A DNA stretch of 16,032 bases from Pseudomonadota bacterium (GTDB taxonomy: Bacteria; Desulfobacterota; Desulfobulbia; Desulfobulbales; SURF-16): the NCBI GenBank assembly GCA_030597865.1, contig JAUVQZ010000037.1, positions 1-16,032 on the forward strand, written 5' to 3'. A model generated the notes under the pieces. That model ran no database searches. It saw only the letters and a list, made by a program, of their open reading frames with translations, and was not told the DNA's origin. A program made the position numbers and the translations under genes. Shown piece after piece: positions 7,096-14,332 of the stretch; position 1 is the first letter of the stretch, and every line of letters starts with the position of its first letter.

Positions 7096-8775
7096 TTACT
7101 GCCGTTTGGCCTCCATCACGCCGTTTAGCTGCCGTATCCGTTGCAGCACAGTGGATAGATGGTCAAGGCTGACTACCTCGACAATAATGTTGAGGTGCGC
7201 CACCCTGTCCTTGGAGGAATGGGCGTCAATGTTGACGATGTTGGCGTCCGCATTACTGAGGAGATTACAGAGTTCGGCAAGGAGTCCTTTTTGGTCCTGG
7301 GAAATGACCTGGATTTGGGCCCGGTGGCTGTTCTTTGTTTCATTCCAGCGCACCTTGAGCCAACGCTGCGGATCGGTGTTAAGGAGGTTGGGGCAGGTTG
7401 CCTTGTGGACGGAGATGCCCCGACCGGCGGTGATAAAACCCATGATCTCTTCGCCGGGCATGGGCATACAGCATTGACTGATCCGGATCATCATATCGGT
7501 GATGCCGTCAATGGTGATGGCCTCGTCAGACTCCTTGCCTGCTGGCAGGGTCGTTGGAATTTCCGCTTCCCTTTGTCCCTGGTCCTCCGTCTCTGTTTGG
7601 TCGGGAAAGAGAATATTGATCAGTTGTTTGGTGGTAATTTTTCCAGACCCCACCCGGACCAAGAGGTCTTGCAGGGAGTTGGAGTGCAGTTTTTTGAGGA
7701 TCGATTTAAGCGCACCGCTCTTAACCAGCTTTTTGAGGGAGAGGGCATGTTTCTTGAGCTCTCTGTTGCAGATTTCCTCGCCGATGCGCAGGGATTTTTC
7801 CTGCTCCTCCTGACGCAGCCAGTGGCGAATACGACTTTTGGCCCGCCCTGTTTTCACCAGGTTGAGCCAGCCCTGATGGGGATGCTGGTTCTGGCTGGTG
7901 ATAATCTCCACAGCGTTGCCGTTATTGAGTTCCGTCTTTAACGATACCATGGCGCCGTTGATTTTGGCGCCGGTGCAGTGATTGCCCACCTCGGTATGGA
8001 TTGCATAGGCAAAATCAAGGGGGGTGGAGCCGGCTGGCAACTCTTTTACTTCGCCGTTTGGCGTCAGGACATAAATCTTCTTGGCCTGGGCAAGTTCGTT
8101 TTTGACGGTGTCGAGAAACTCCTTGGGGTCTTTGAGCTCCTGCAGCCAGTGGACAAGCTGCTTGAGCCACTGAAAGGTGGAGGCGTCCTGTTCTGAAATT
8201 TTGGCGCCTTCCTTATAGGCCCAGTGGGCCGCGATCCCCTCCTTGGCGATCTTGTCCATCTCCTCCGTACGGATCTGGATCTCCATAAACTCGCCCGAGG
8301 GACCTATCACAGAGGTGTGCAGGGACTGGTACATATTGGCCTTGGGTTGGGAAATATAATCCTTGATGCGATGATCAATGGGGGTCCACAGGGAGTGGAC
8401 CATGCCCAGGGCCTGGTAACATTCGCGCACCGTATTTAAAATAATGCGAAAGGCGACCTTGTCATAGACCTTGTCCAGGGTGATTTTCTGGACAAGGAGT
8501 TTCCGGTAAATGGAAAGCAGGTGCTTGGGGCGGCCGAGAATATTAAAATTGCTGATGCCGTGCTCTGCCAGTTTCTTAGAGAGGAGTTCCTTGATATCGG
8601 CGACGTATTTCTCGCGGTCCCCCAGGGAGGAGTCAATCCTGCCTTCGAGCTTGTTGTACTCATCAGGATGGAGAACCGAAAAGGCCCGATCCTCAAGTTC
8701 CCGCTTCATCCAGTCAATGCCGAGGCGACTTGCCAGGGGGGCGTAAAGATCAAGGGTCTCCTGGGCAAATTCCAC
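7096..8775 (-). CDS. C-terminal part of the interrupted RelA/SpoT protein: synthetase, TGS, Cys-rich region and ACT
   Basis: The 559-codon frame after the internal TAA opens with GTG (8775), only 6 nt past the stop, without a clear Shine-Dalgarno; reinitiation would be needed for expression. Numbered from that GTG, the synthetase domain (about 80-190) keeps GRPKH (81-85), the catalytic Asp105 in VYDKVAFR, KANMYQSLHT (145-154; the usual Gly after Asn is Met) and Glu165 in EIQIRTEEM. The TGS domain spans about 233-294. A Cys-rich segment contains RISQCCMPMPGEE, and the last 75 residues or so form an ACT domain. No other disruption is visible, so if translated it could still make (p)ppGpp from ATP and GTP/GDP without the N-terminal hydrolase-like domain. 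Confidence 0.6.
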   Translation of the reverse strand: MEFAQETLDLYAPLASRLGIDWMKRELEDRAFSVLHPDEYNKLEGRIDSSLGDREKYVADIKELLSKKLAEHGISNFNILGRPKHLLSIYRKLLVQKITLDKVYDKVAFRIILNTVRECYQALGMVHSLWTPIDHRIKDYISQPKANMYQSLHTSVIGPSGEFMEIQIRTEEMDKIAKEGIAAHWAYKEGAKISEQDASTFQWLKQLVHWLQELKDPKEFLDTVKNELAQAKKIYVLTPNGEVKELPAGSTPLDFAYAIHTEVGNHCTGAKINGAMVSLKTELNNGNAVEIITSQNQHPHQGWLNLVKTGRAKSRIRHWLRQEEQEKSLRIGEEICNRELKKHALSLKKLVKSGALKSILKKLHSNSLQDLLVRVGSGKITTKQLINILFPDQTETEDQGQREAEIPTTLPAGKESDEAITIDGITDMMIRISQCCMPMPGEEIMGFITAGRGISVHKATCPNLLNTDPQRWLKVRWNETKNSHRAQIQVISQDQKGLLAELCNLLSNADANIVNIDAHSSKDRVAHLNIIVEVVSLDHLSTVLQRIRQLNGVMEAKRQ

Positions 8776-8781
8776 CTGCAG

Positions 8782-9264
8782 TTAAGGGGGGAAATCAAGG
8801 ATCTGCATGTCGTTGAGGCGGTCGGCAAGCTTGACCAGTAGAACCCGGATATCCGTTGACATGGCAAGGAGCATCTTGCGGATGTTCTCGGCCTGATAAT
8901 CTATTTTTGAGTTATACTGAACCTCGGCTATTTGGGTGGCGCCACTGACAATATGGGCCACATCCCTGCCGAATTTATTGCTGATCTGCGCCTCGTCCAC
9001 ACCTGTAGCCGCATTTTCTTTGAGAATGCCGTGAAAGAGGCCGGAGACAATGGTGTCCACATCAAGGCGCATGGCCGCCAAAATCTGGGCAACCGAGAGG
9101 ACATGACTGATATAGGGATCACCATTGGGCCGGACCTGACCTGCATGGGCCTCGGCGGCAAAGGCGTACGCCTCCTCAATGAGCGGGATCTGCTGGGCTG
9201 GCAGATATCCCCTGGCTCGGTTCAGGAGGTCGTCAATGGTGATATGGTGTTCAGGTTGCGCCAT
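8782..9264 (-). CDS. N-terminal part of the interrupted RelA/SpoT protein: degenerate HD hydrolase-like domain
   Basis: This 160-residue frame starts at ATG 9264, 26 bp after the proS stop, and ends at the internal TAA. It aligns by eye with the RSH hydrolase domain: GQVRPNGDPYISHV keeps the first metal His (His54) and KLADRL keeps Asp148. The catalytic HDxxED signature has become HGILKE (78-83), so Asp is Gly and Glu-Asp is Lys-Glu. The usual HNM after KLADRL is NDM, changing the conserved Asn to Asp. On family knowledge this domain should not hydrolyse (p)ppGpp, as in E. coli RelA, whose hydrolase domain is also inactive. Alone it would be an inactive fragment; in the intact gene it would have marked a synthetase-type RelA. 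Confidence 0.6.
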   Translation of the reverse strand: MAQPEHHITIDDLLNRARGYLPAQQIPLIEEAYAFAAEAHAGQVRPNGDPYISHVLSVAQILAAMRLDVDTIVSGLFHGILKENAATGVDEAQISNKFGRDVAHIVSGATQIAEVQYNSKIDYQAENIRKMLLAMSTDIRVLLVKLADRLNDMQILDFPP

Positions 9265-9290
9265 CTCTTATCTGTAATGTCCCGTGTTTG

Positions 9291-11015
9291 TTAGGCAAGT
9301 TCGGCCCCGGCCTTGTTGATAAGGTCCATTACCGTGGCAACTGTGTCTGCCAGGGGAATGCTGACTGTCTCGCCGTCTGTTCGGCGTCGTACCTCGATCA
9401 TGCCCTCCTTGCTGAAGCTTTTACCCACCGTGATCCTGAACGGGATACCAATGAGGTCGGCATCCTTAAACTTGATACCAGGGCGTTCATCGCGGTCATC
9501 AAGGATGACCTCGATATGTGACCTTTGCAGTTGCCCATAGATGTCTTGCGCCGCCTTGCTGATCTCTTCGTCCTTGGGCGACAGGTTGAGAACCAGGGCC
9601 TGGACCGGGGCAATGGCGACAGGAAGCTTGATGCCGTCCTTGTCATGGTGCTGTTCAATGGCAGCTGCCACCACCCGGCTGACCCCGATACCGTAGCAGC
9701 CCATGATAAAGGGAATTTCGTCTCCCTGATCGTCAAGAAAGGTCGCCTTCAGTGCCTCTGAATATTTGGTGCCGAGCTTGAAGATGTGGCCAACCTCAAT
9801 GCCCTTGGTGAGCTCGAGCTTGCCGCCGCATGCGACGCAGCGATCCTCGGCCGTCACCTTGCGGATATCACCGCTGAGGGTCGGGGTGAAGTCACGGCCC
9901 ATGTTGACGCCCTGCAGATGGAAGTTTTTCTCGTTCGCCCCCACGGTAAAATTGCGCATATTGCCGATTTCCTGGTCAGCAACGACCCTGATCTTCAGAC
10001 CCATGGGGCCCAGGTAGCCGGACGGGGTGCCGGTGGCGTCAAAGAGCTCCTTGTCATCGGCAAGACGCATATCCTCATCGCTGACCCCCAGAAGATTGGC
10101 AAGCTTGATATCCTCAACCCCATGGTCACCGCGCAGTAAAACCGCAATGGCTTCATCCTTAACAATGTACACCAGGGTCTTGACCAGCTCCGAGGGCTTG
10201 ATTTGAAGGAAATCACAGACCACCTTAACCTTGCGTTTACCCGGGGTCTCAATTCTCTCGACCTCTTTGAGGGCAATGTCCTGGGGGGCGTTGCCCTTCT
10301 GGCAAATGGCCTTTTCCATATTGGCGGCATAGGAGCATGACTTGCAAACAACAATGGTGTCCTCGCCGGTATCGGCCAGCACCATGAACTCATGGGAAAA
10401 GCTGCCGCCAATGGAGCCGGAATCAGCATCCACGGCGCGGAATGTCAGGCCGCAGCGGCTAAAGATTCGGTGGTAGGCATACTTCATCTTTTCATAGGTC
10501 TCTTCAGCGCCCTGGTCTGTGGCGTCAAAGCTGTAGCCATCCTTCATGATGAATTCCCGGCCACGCATGAGACCAAAACGGGGCCGGGCCTCGTCACGAT
10601 ATTTGGTCTGGATCTGGTAAAGATTGATGGGCAGTTGCCTGTAGGAGTGGATGTTTTTCCTGATCAGATCGGTGATGACCTCCTCATGGGTGGGGCCAAG
10701 GCAGAAGGCGCGGTTATGGCGGTCTTTGAGGCGGATCAGCTCCTTGCCGTACTCCTGCCAGCGCCCTGACTCCTGCCAGAGATCAGCAGGCTGGACCATG
10801 GGCATGAGGAGTTCCTGGGCGCCGGCCCGGTTCATCTCTTCGCGGACAATCTGCTCGACCTTGCGAATGGCGGCAAGGCCCATGGGCAGGTAGGTGTAAG
10901 AGCCGCTGGTGAGTTTACGGATGTAGCCGGCCCGCAGCAGGAGTTTATGGCTGACGACCTCCGCCTCAGAGGGGTCTTCTTTCAATGTGGGGATGAGGAG
11001 CTGGGAAAAACGCAT
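9291..11015 (-). CDS. proS: Prolyl-tRNA synthetase (bacterial type with editing insert)
   Basis: This 574-residue class II synthetase charges tRNA-Pro. Motif 1 is around 35-80 (LTSGSYTYLPMG...), motif 2 is YRDEARPRFGLMRGREFIMKD (139-159) and motif 3 is CYGIGVSRVVAAAIE (440-454). The YbaK-like editing insert (about 240-380), which deacylates Ala-tRNA-Pro, retains Lys279 in ELVKTL. The anticodon-binding domain begins near 465. The length matches E. coli ProS (572 aa). AGGA precedes the ATG by about 8 nt. It lies between ispG (251 bp upstream) and the RelA/SpoT gene (26 bp downstream) on the same strand, a linkage I recall from other deltaproteobacteria. Confidence 0.97.
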   Translation of the reverse strand: MRFSQLLIPTLKEDPSEAEVVSHKLLLRAGYIRKLTSGSYTYLPMGLAAIRKVEQIVREEMNRAGAQELLMPMVQPADLWQESGRWQEYGKELIRLKDRHNRAFCLGPTHEEVITDLIRKNIHSYRQLPINLYQIQTKYRDEARPRFGLMRGREFIMKDGYSFDATDQGAEETYEKMKYAYHRIFSRCGLTFRAVDADSGSIGGSFSHEFMVLADTGEDTIVVCKSCSYAANMEKAICQKGNAPQDIALKEVERIETPGKRKVKVVCDFLQIKPSELVKTLVYIVKDEAIAVLLRGDHGVEDIKLANLLGVSDEDMRLADDKELFDATGTPSGYLGPMGLKIRVVADQEIGNMRNFTVGANEKNFHLQGVNMGRDFTPTLSGDIRKVTAEDRCVACGGKLELTKGIEVGHIFKLGTKYSEALKATFLDDQGDEIPFIMGCYGIGVSRVVAAAIEQHHDKDGIKLPVAIAPVQALVLNLSPKDEEISKAAQDIYGQLQRSHIEVILDDRDERPGIKFKDADLIGIPFRITVGKSFSKEGMIEVRRRTDGETVSIPLADTVATVMDLINKAGAELA

Positions 11016-11200
11016 GGTGAATCCTGGTTATGTTAAGGTGTTATCTGGTGCCTGCCCATAAAAGGTCTTTTCGCCGTATCTCTGCGTCATGCTCAAAAAA
11101 TAATGCTCGGAATATCAATATATGCCTGTGCTTATTTTTTTCGCAGTCCTTGATCTCCGGCAAAAATCCTCATTTATGAACAGACACTCTCTGATTATTA

Positions 11201-11263
11201 TTTGGCCACGGAAATACAGTAAAATGTTTTCTTACAGTGTGTTCCGTGGATTCCGTGGCCAAA
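11201..11263. repeat. Palindromic 'CCACGGAA' intergenic repeat between ispG and proS
   Basis: Perfect 13-bp inverted arms TTTGGCCACGGAA (11201-11213) and TTCCGTGGCCAAA (11251-11263) enclose a 37-bp centre. The centre holds a further TTCCGTGGA copy (11242-11250) in tandem with the right arm and a small GTAA/TTAC hairpin. It begins 3 bp after the ispG stop codon (11267-11269). The ends lack a T-tract, so it is a poor rho-independent terminator. CCACGGAA/CACGGA-rich palindromes like this are familiar as dispersed intergenic repeats in many bacterial genomes. It may be such a copy, folding at the RNA level between ispG and proS. Confidence 0.7.
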
Positions 11264-11266
11264 CTA

Positions 11267-12334
11267 TTATGTTTCCTTACCCATGGCATCGAGTTCTCTG
11301 ATAAAGACCTCAAAAAGCTCTGCCTCCGGCACCTTTTTGTAGAGCTTGCCTTTTTTGAAGATAATGCCGACCCCATTGCCGCCCGCCAGGCCGATGTCCG
11401 CCTCCTTTGCCTCACCTGGACCATTGACCACGCATCCCATGACCGCCACCTTGAGGGGGGTCTCCATGGTCTGGATGTGGGCCTCAATCTTTTCGGCCAG
11501 GCCAAAGAGGTTGATCTGACAGCGCCCGCAGGTGGGGCAGCTGATCAGCTCTGGGCCCCGTTCTCTGATTTTCAGGGAGCGCAGGAGCTCGTAGCAGACG
11601 CGGATTTCTTCCACCGGATCGCGGGTCAGGGAGATGCGGAAGGTGTCGCCGATTCCTTCGTAGAGCAGGATGCCAAGGGCAACGCTTGATTTAACGGTGC
11701 CGCCGATAAGTCCGCCTGCCTCGGTGACTCCTAAGTGGAGGGGGTAATCCGTGGCCCCGGAGAGCAGGCGATAGGCATCGATGGTGGTGAGGACGTCTGA
11801 AGACTTGATGGAAATTTTAATTTCATAAAAGCCAAGCTCTTCAAGGAGGGCGACATTTTTAAGGGCGCTCTCCACCAGGGCGGCCGGGGTGGGGTGGCCA
11901 TGTTTTTTTAAGATCCCCTTTTCAACAGAGCCTGAATTGACCCCCACTCGAATCGGGACATGGTGGTGATGGGCGGCATCAACGATCTTCTGTAATCTCT
12001 GGCGGCCGTCGATATTGCCTGGATTGATGCGAATCCCCTGGGCACCATGCTCCATGCTGGCCACGGCCAGGCGATAATCAAAATGGATATCGGCAATGAG
12101 CGGAATGGCGATCTGGTCGCGGATTTTTTTGAGAGCAGCCGCTGCCTCAAGGTCGAGAACCGCGACCCTGATAATCTCACAGCCGGCCTCTTCCAGGGCA
12201 TGGACCTGGGCCACAGTGCTGTCCACATCACGGGTGTCCGTATTGGTCATGGACTGGACCACAATGGGGGCGTTGCCGCCAATTTTGACGGTGCCGACAG
12301 CTATCTGGCGTGTTTTTTTTCTGGTAATCGTCAT
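11267..12334 (-). CDS. ispG: 4-hydroxy-3-methylbut-2-en-1-yl diphosphate synthase (GcpE/IspG)
   Basis: This 355-residue 4Fe-4S enzyme reductively converts MEcPP to HMBPP, the next-to-last step of the MEP isoprenoid pathway. The N-terminal TIM-barrel domain includes VQSMTNTDT, PLIADIHFDYRLA and GIRINPGNI. The C-terminal cluster domain has Cys266 and Cys269 in SCPTCGRC, Cys301 in MGCVVNGPGE and Glu308, corresponding to C270, C273, C305 and E312 of the E. coli enzyme. It is the compact bacterial form without the plant-type insert. The ATG has no good Shine-Dalgarno. It is probably first in an ispG-proS-relA transcription unit, with the palindromic repeat directly after its stop. Confidence 0.97.
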   Translation of the reverse strand: MTITRKKTRQIAVGTVKIGGNAPIVVQSMTNTDTRDVDSTVAQVHALEEAGCEIIRVAVLDLEAAAALKKIRDQIAIPLIADIHFDYRLAVASMEHGAQGIRINPGNIDGRQRLQKIVDAAHHHHVPIRVGVNSGSVEKGILKKHGHPTPAALVESALKNVALLEELGFYEIKISIKSSDVLTTIDAYRLLSGATDYPLHLGVTEAGGLIGGTVKSSVALGILLYEGIGDTFRISLTRDPVEEIRVCYELLRSLKIRERGPELISCPTCGRCQINLFGLAEKIEAHIQTMETPLKVAVMGCVVNGPGEAKEADIGLAGGNGVGIIFKKGKLYKKVPEAELFEVFIRELDAMGKET

Positions 12335-12371
12335 GGTCTATCTATTGCTAAATAATAACCTGACACCATAC

Positions 12372-12390
12372 CTGAAAAAGGGATTTTCAG
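12372..12390. other. Short perfect hairpin in the ispG leader
   Basis: CTGAAAA (12372-12378) and TTTTCAG (12384-12390) form a 7-bp stem around a 5-nt loop, 38 bp upstream of the ispG ATG. It could be a leader hairpin or chance; no T-tract follows it and nothing more can be said. Confidence 0.25.
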
Positions 12391-12477
12391 CATCACTTTA
12401 TACGTGGTGCGTCAAGGGGTGCTGGCGACAAAAAAGGTGGTATTCCTGTCCCTGGGCAGAGGTGGCCAAGCAAGCTG

Positions 12478-12506
12478 TTGAAATTGACGACGCCTCTTGC
12501 TACTAT
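12478..12506 (+). promoter_or_regulatory. Sigma-70-like promoter upstream of the DUF2065-queA pair
   Basis: TTGAAA (12478-12483, 5/6) is separated by exactly 17 bp from TACTAT (12501-12506, 4/6 with the key T, A and final T). The predicted start point falls at 12513-12514, the A of the ATG at 12514. The mRNA would then be leaderless, consistent with the lack of a Shine-Dalgarno. Confidence 0.45.
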
Positions 12507-12513
12507 AGCGGCC

Positions 12514-12714
12514 ATGGAAATGTTCATCTCACTTATTGGTATGGTCTTGATTTTTGAATCATTACCCTATATTGCCTTCCCTGATTCCATGCGCCAGTGG
12601 CTCAGGCAGCTTGCAGAAATGGAAACAGCAATTCTGCGCATTTTCGGTTTTTTCGCCCTTGCTGTTGGTTTGTTTCTCTGTTATCTGGCCCAGCGTACCT
12701 CTTTGTTTTCTTAG
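12514..12714 (+). CDS. DUF2065-family small membrane protein (YjeT-like)
   Basis: This 66-residue protein begins MEMFISLIGMVLIFESLPYI, has AFPDSMRQWLRQLAEM in the middle and a second hydrophobic segment ending FFALAVGLFLCYL. Two membrane segments separated by a short basic-aromatic loop with 'E.LPY..FP' match the DUF2065 (YjeT) family as I know it; its function is unknown. In many proteobacteria it sits near hflC, but here it precedes queA by 20 bp. The frame extends upstream to TTG 12478, but that segment overlaps the best promoter and shows no membrane-protein character, so I start at ATG 12514; ATG 12520 is also possible. Confidence 0.75.
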   Translation: MEMFISLIGMVLIFESLPYIAFPDSMRQWLRQLAEMETAILRIFGFFALAVGLFLCYLAQRTSLFS

Positions 12715-12734
12715 CCTTTTCTTGCGTACATAAC

Positions 12735-13826
12735 ATGAGCTCCAATCTTTTTGACATAAAGGCCTATGGTTTCCATCTGCCCCCTGACTTGATAGCCCAG
12801 CATCCGGCCCCCAGCCGTGATGCCTCACGACTTCTTTCTTATAATGCCCAAAGTAAAATCATCGAGGATCTGCCCTTTGGCTCGGTGGTGGATTTTATCT
12901 CTGCAGGCGATGTTTTGGTGGTCAATAATACCAAGGTCTTTCCGGCCCGTCTGCTTGGCAAAAAAGAGAGTGGCGGCAAGGTGGAGCTTTTGTTGCTCTC
13001 CTTTCCAGCCATGGAGCCCCGGAAAATCCCCGGTCTTCCTGGTTGGCGGCAGGTGGAAGGGGTGGGGCTGGTTAAAAGTTCCAAACGGCCTCGGCACGGC
13101 ACGGTTCTGCTCTTTGGTGATGGGCTCACGGCTGTCGTAAAGGAAATCCTCGACGACGGCAAGGTTGTGGTGATGCTTCGTTTTGTGGGGGCACTCCATG
13201 ACCAGCTTGATAAGGTGGGGCAGCTCCCCCTTCCGCCCTATATCAATCGGGATCAAGGACAATCTGCTGGGGACAGGCAGCGCTACCAGACCGTCTATGC
13301 CGCCCATACCGGTGCTGTGGCAGCTCCCACCGCCGGCTTGCATTTTACCGAAGAGATCCTCGAAACCCTTAAGGGCAAGGGGGTGATTATTGCCCCGGTT
13401 ACCCTCCACGTCGGATATGGCACCTTTGCGCCGGTGAGGGTGGAGGATATTCGCGATCACCAGATCCATTCCGAGTACCTGGTGGTTTCTGAGGAGACGG
13501 CGGCACTTGTTAACAGGGCAAAGGCCGGGGGGGGCAGAGTGTGGGCCGTGGGCACCACCAGTATCAGGGCCCTGGAGTTTGCCGCCGATGAACAGGGGCG
13601 CCTTCATGCCAGGGAAGGGGCGTGTGAGCTCTATATCTATCCGGGCTATCGTTTTAAGATAGTTGAGAATGTCATCACCAATTTTCATCTTCCACAGTCG
13701 TCGCTACTCTTTCTGGTCAGCGCCCTGATGGGCAGAGATGAGCTGCTGCGATGCTATGCTCATGCCATGGATCAGAGGTACCGTTTCTTCAGCTATGGTG
13801 ATGCCATGATGATTGTCACCACCTGA
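12735..13826 (+). CDS. queA: S-adenosylmethionine:tRNA ribosyltransferase-isomerase
   Basis: This 363-residue enzyme transfers and isomerises the ribosyl part of SAM onto preQ1 in tRNA, making epoxyqueuosine at wobble position 34. Family motifs visible are LIAQHP.P.RDASRLL near the N-terminus, VNNTKVFPARL, AHTGAVAAPTAGLHFT, HVGYGTFAPVRVEDI, VGTTSIRALE, TNFHLPQSSLLFLVSAL and the C-terminal YRFFSYGDAMMI. The frame is open upstream to 12597, but that part is a shadow of the DUF2065 gene; ATG 12735, beginning MSSNLFDIKAYGFHLP, is the natural start. No Shine-Dalgarno is visible. It lies 20 bp after the DUF2065 gene and is probably co-transcribed. Other queuosine genes are not in the window. Confidence 0.96.
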   Translation: MSSNLFDIKAYGFHLPPDLIAQHPAPSRDASRLLSYNAQSKIIEDLPFGSVVDFISAGDVLVVNNTKVFPARLLGKKESGGKVELLLLSFPAMEPRKIPGLPGWRQVEGVGLVKSSKRPRHGTVLLFGDGLTAVVKEILDDGKVVVMLRFVGALHDQLDKVGQLPLPPYINRDQGQSAGDRQRYQTVYAAHTGAVAAPTAGLHFTEEILETLKGKGVIIAPVTLHVGYGTFAPVRVEDIRDHQIHSEYLVVSEETAALVNRAKAGGGRVWAVGTTSIRALEFAADEQGRLHAREGACELYIYPGYRFKIVENVITNFHLPQSSLLFLVSALMGRDELLRCYAHAMDQRYRFFSYGDAMMIVTT

Positions 13827-13855
13827 AAATATAGCCTGGCAGGGGGTAGGGGAAT

Positions 13856-13889
13856 AAAAAAAGCCACCAACCTTTAAGGGCTGGTGGCT
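13856..13889 (-). terminator. Rho-independent terminator of the FmdB-type gene
   Basis: On the minus strand an 11-position stem (arms 13889-13879 and 13872-13862, one mismatch) with the loop at 13873-13878 is followed by T7 (13862-13856). It closes the minus-strand gene ending at 13913. On the plus strand it lacks a T-tract, so queA is probably not stopped efficiently here. Confidence 0.8.
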
Positions 13890-13912
13890 GATGGGACAGT
13901 TGTGGGGATGAT

Positions 13913-14185
13913 TTATGATGCGCAGGGGCAGCTCGCGGCCTTAGGGCAGGAGGGTTTTTTCTCGGTGCTGCTTTTTTTGGTCTCGCTGCTTGTGTCTGCT
14001 TTGCCTTTGCTGCTGTAGCCATCGGCATACCAGCCGCCGCCTTTGAGATGAAAGGCGCTTTGGGAGATGATCTTCCTTACTGAACCATCACATTCAGGGC
14101 AGGCGGAAAGGGGTGCTTCTGACATGGATTGCCAGAGTTCAATGAGCTTCTGACATGCTTCACATTCATATTCATATATGGGCAT
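13913..14185 (-). CDS. FmdB-family zinc-ribbon protein with Cys-rich C-terminal tail
   Basis: This 90-residue protein begins MPIYEYECEACQKLIELWQS, the hallmark of the FmdB / CxxC zinc-ribbon family. Metal-binding pairs are Cys8/Cys11 and Cys29/Cys32. The typical FHLKGGGWYADGY follows at about 45-57. The last third is a Ser/Lys/Glu-rich linker ending SCPKAASCPCAS, which adds Cys80, Cys86 and Cys88. Family members are named after a putative regulator of formamidase genes, but the true role is uncertain. A strong Shine-Dalgarno (TGGAGGG) lies 8 nt upstream of ATG 14185. It is monocistronic with its own terminator, and I see no functional link to its neighbours. Confidence 0.88.
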   Translation of the reverse strand: MPIYEYECEACQKLIELWQSMSEAPLSACPECDGSVRKIISQSAFHLKGGGWYADGYSSKGKADTSSETKKSSTEKKPSCPKAASCPCAS

Positions 14186-14237
14186 AGATTCGCCCTCCAG
14201 TTGAACTGCTTAAAATTATTCGGGAATTTTATAGATG

Positions 14238-14265
14238 ATTTTAGAATACCTTAATGGTACGTAAA
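14238..14265 (-). promoter_or_regulatory. Candidate promoter of the FmdB-type gene
   Basis: On the minus strand TTTACG (14265-14260, 4/6) and TAAAAT (14243-14238, 5/6) are separated by 16 bp. A small TACC/GGTA inverted repeat lies in the spacer. The predicted leader of about 45 nt contains the strong Shine-Dalgarno of the gene. Confidence 0.35.
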
Positions 14266-14332
14266 CTTAATGTTGGAGTCGTTCTTTGTCAATGGTGCTA
14301 GCTTAAAAAGACATTGACTGGCAAGTATTTTC

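Larger units (their letters stand above)
7096..9264 (-). pseudogene. relA: RelA/SpoT-family (p)ppGpp synthetase, frame interrupted by an in-frame TAA
   Basis: Read as one unit this is a long RelA/SpoT homologue (RSH) of 723 codons including its final stop, a normal family length. Domain order is HD hydrolase-like, synthetase, TGS, helical region, Cys-rich zinc-finger-like region and ACT. A single TAA (8782-8784) follows ...MQILDFPP; the frame resumes unchanged with LQVEFAQETLDLYAPLASRL, the normal link to the synthetase. Between the NMRTL-type and QETLD-type anchors the E. coli SpoT and B. subtilis Rel sequences I recall have nine residues; here there are eight codons including the stop. This suggests a 3-nt deletion or local error rather than a simple frameshift. 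It lies 26 bp after proS, probably in the same operon. It could be a pseudogene, a split gene or a sequencing error. Confidence 0.75.

Noticed and set aside
8782..8795. Programmed frameshift at CCCCCCT-TAA in the RelA/SpoT gene
   Set aside because: The frame after the stop is the same as before it, so a +1 or -1 shift at the C-run would leave the correct frame rather than restore it. The codon is TAA, so selenocysteine or pyrrolysine insertion is also excluded.
11170..11505. Minus-strand frame with ATESTEHT-type tail reading through the palindrome
   Set aside because: It is a shadow of ispG fused to a translation of the CCACGGAA repeat. Such peptides are familiar spurious predictions from this repeat type.
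12597..12734. N-terminal extension of queA to 12597
   Set aside because: The extension lies over the DUF2065 gene in another frame and precedes the normal QueA N-terminus at ATG 12735.
13862..13889. Terminator for queA on the plus strand
   Set aside because: The stem is followed by GATGGGAC on the plus strand with no T-run. Its T7 tract is on the minus strand, so it belongs to the FmdB-type gene.
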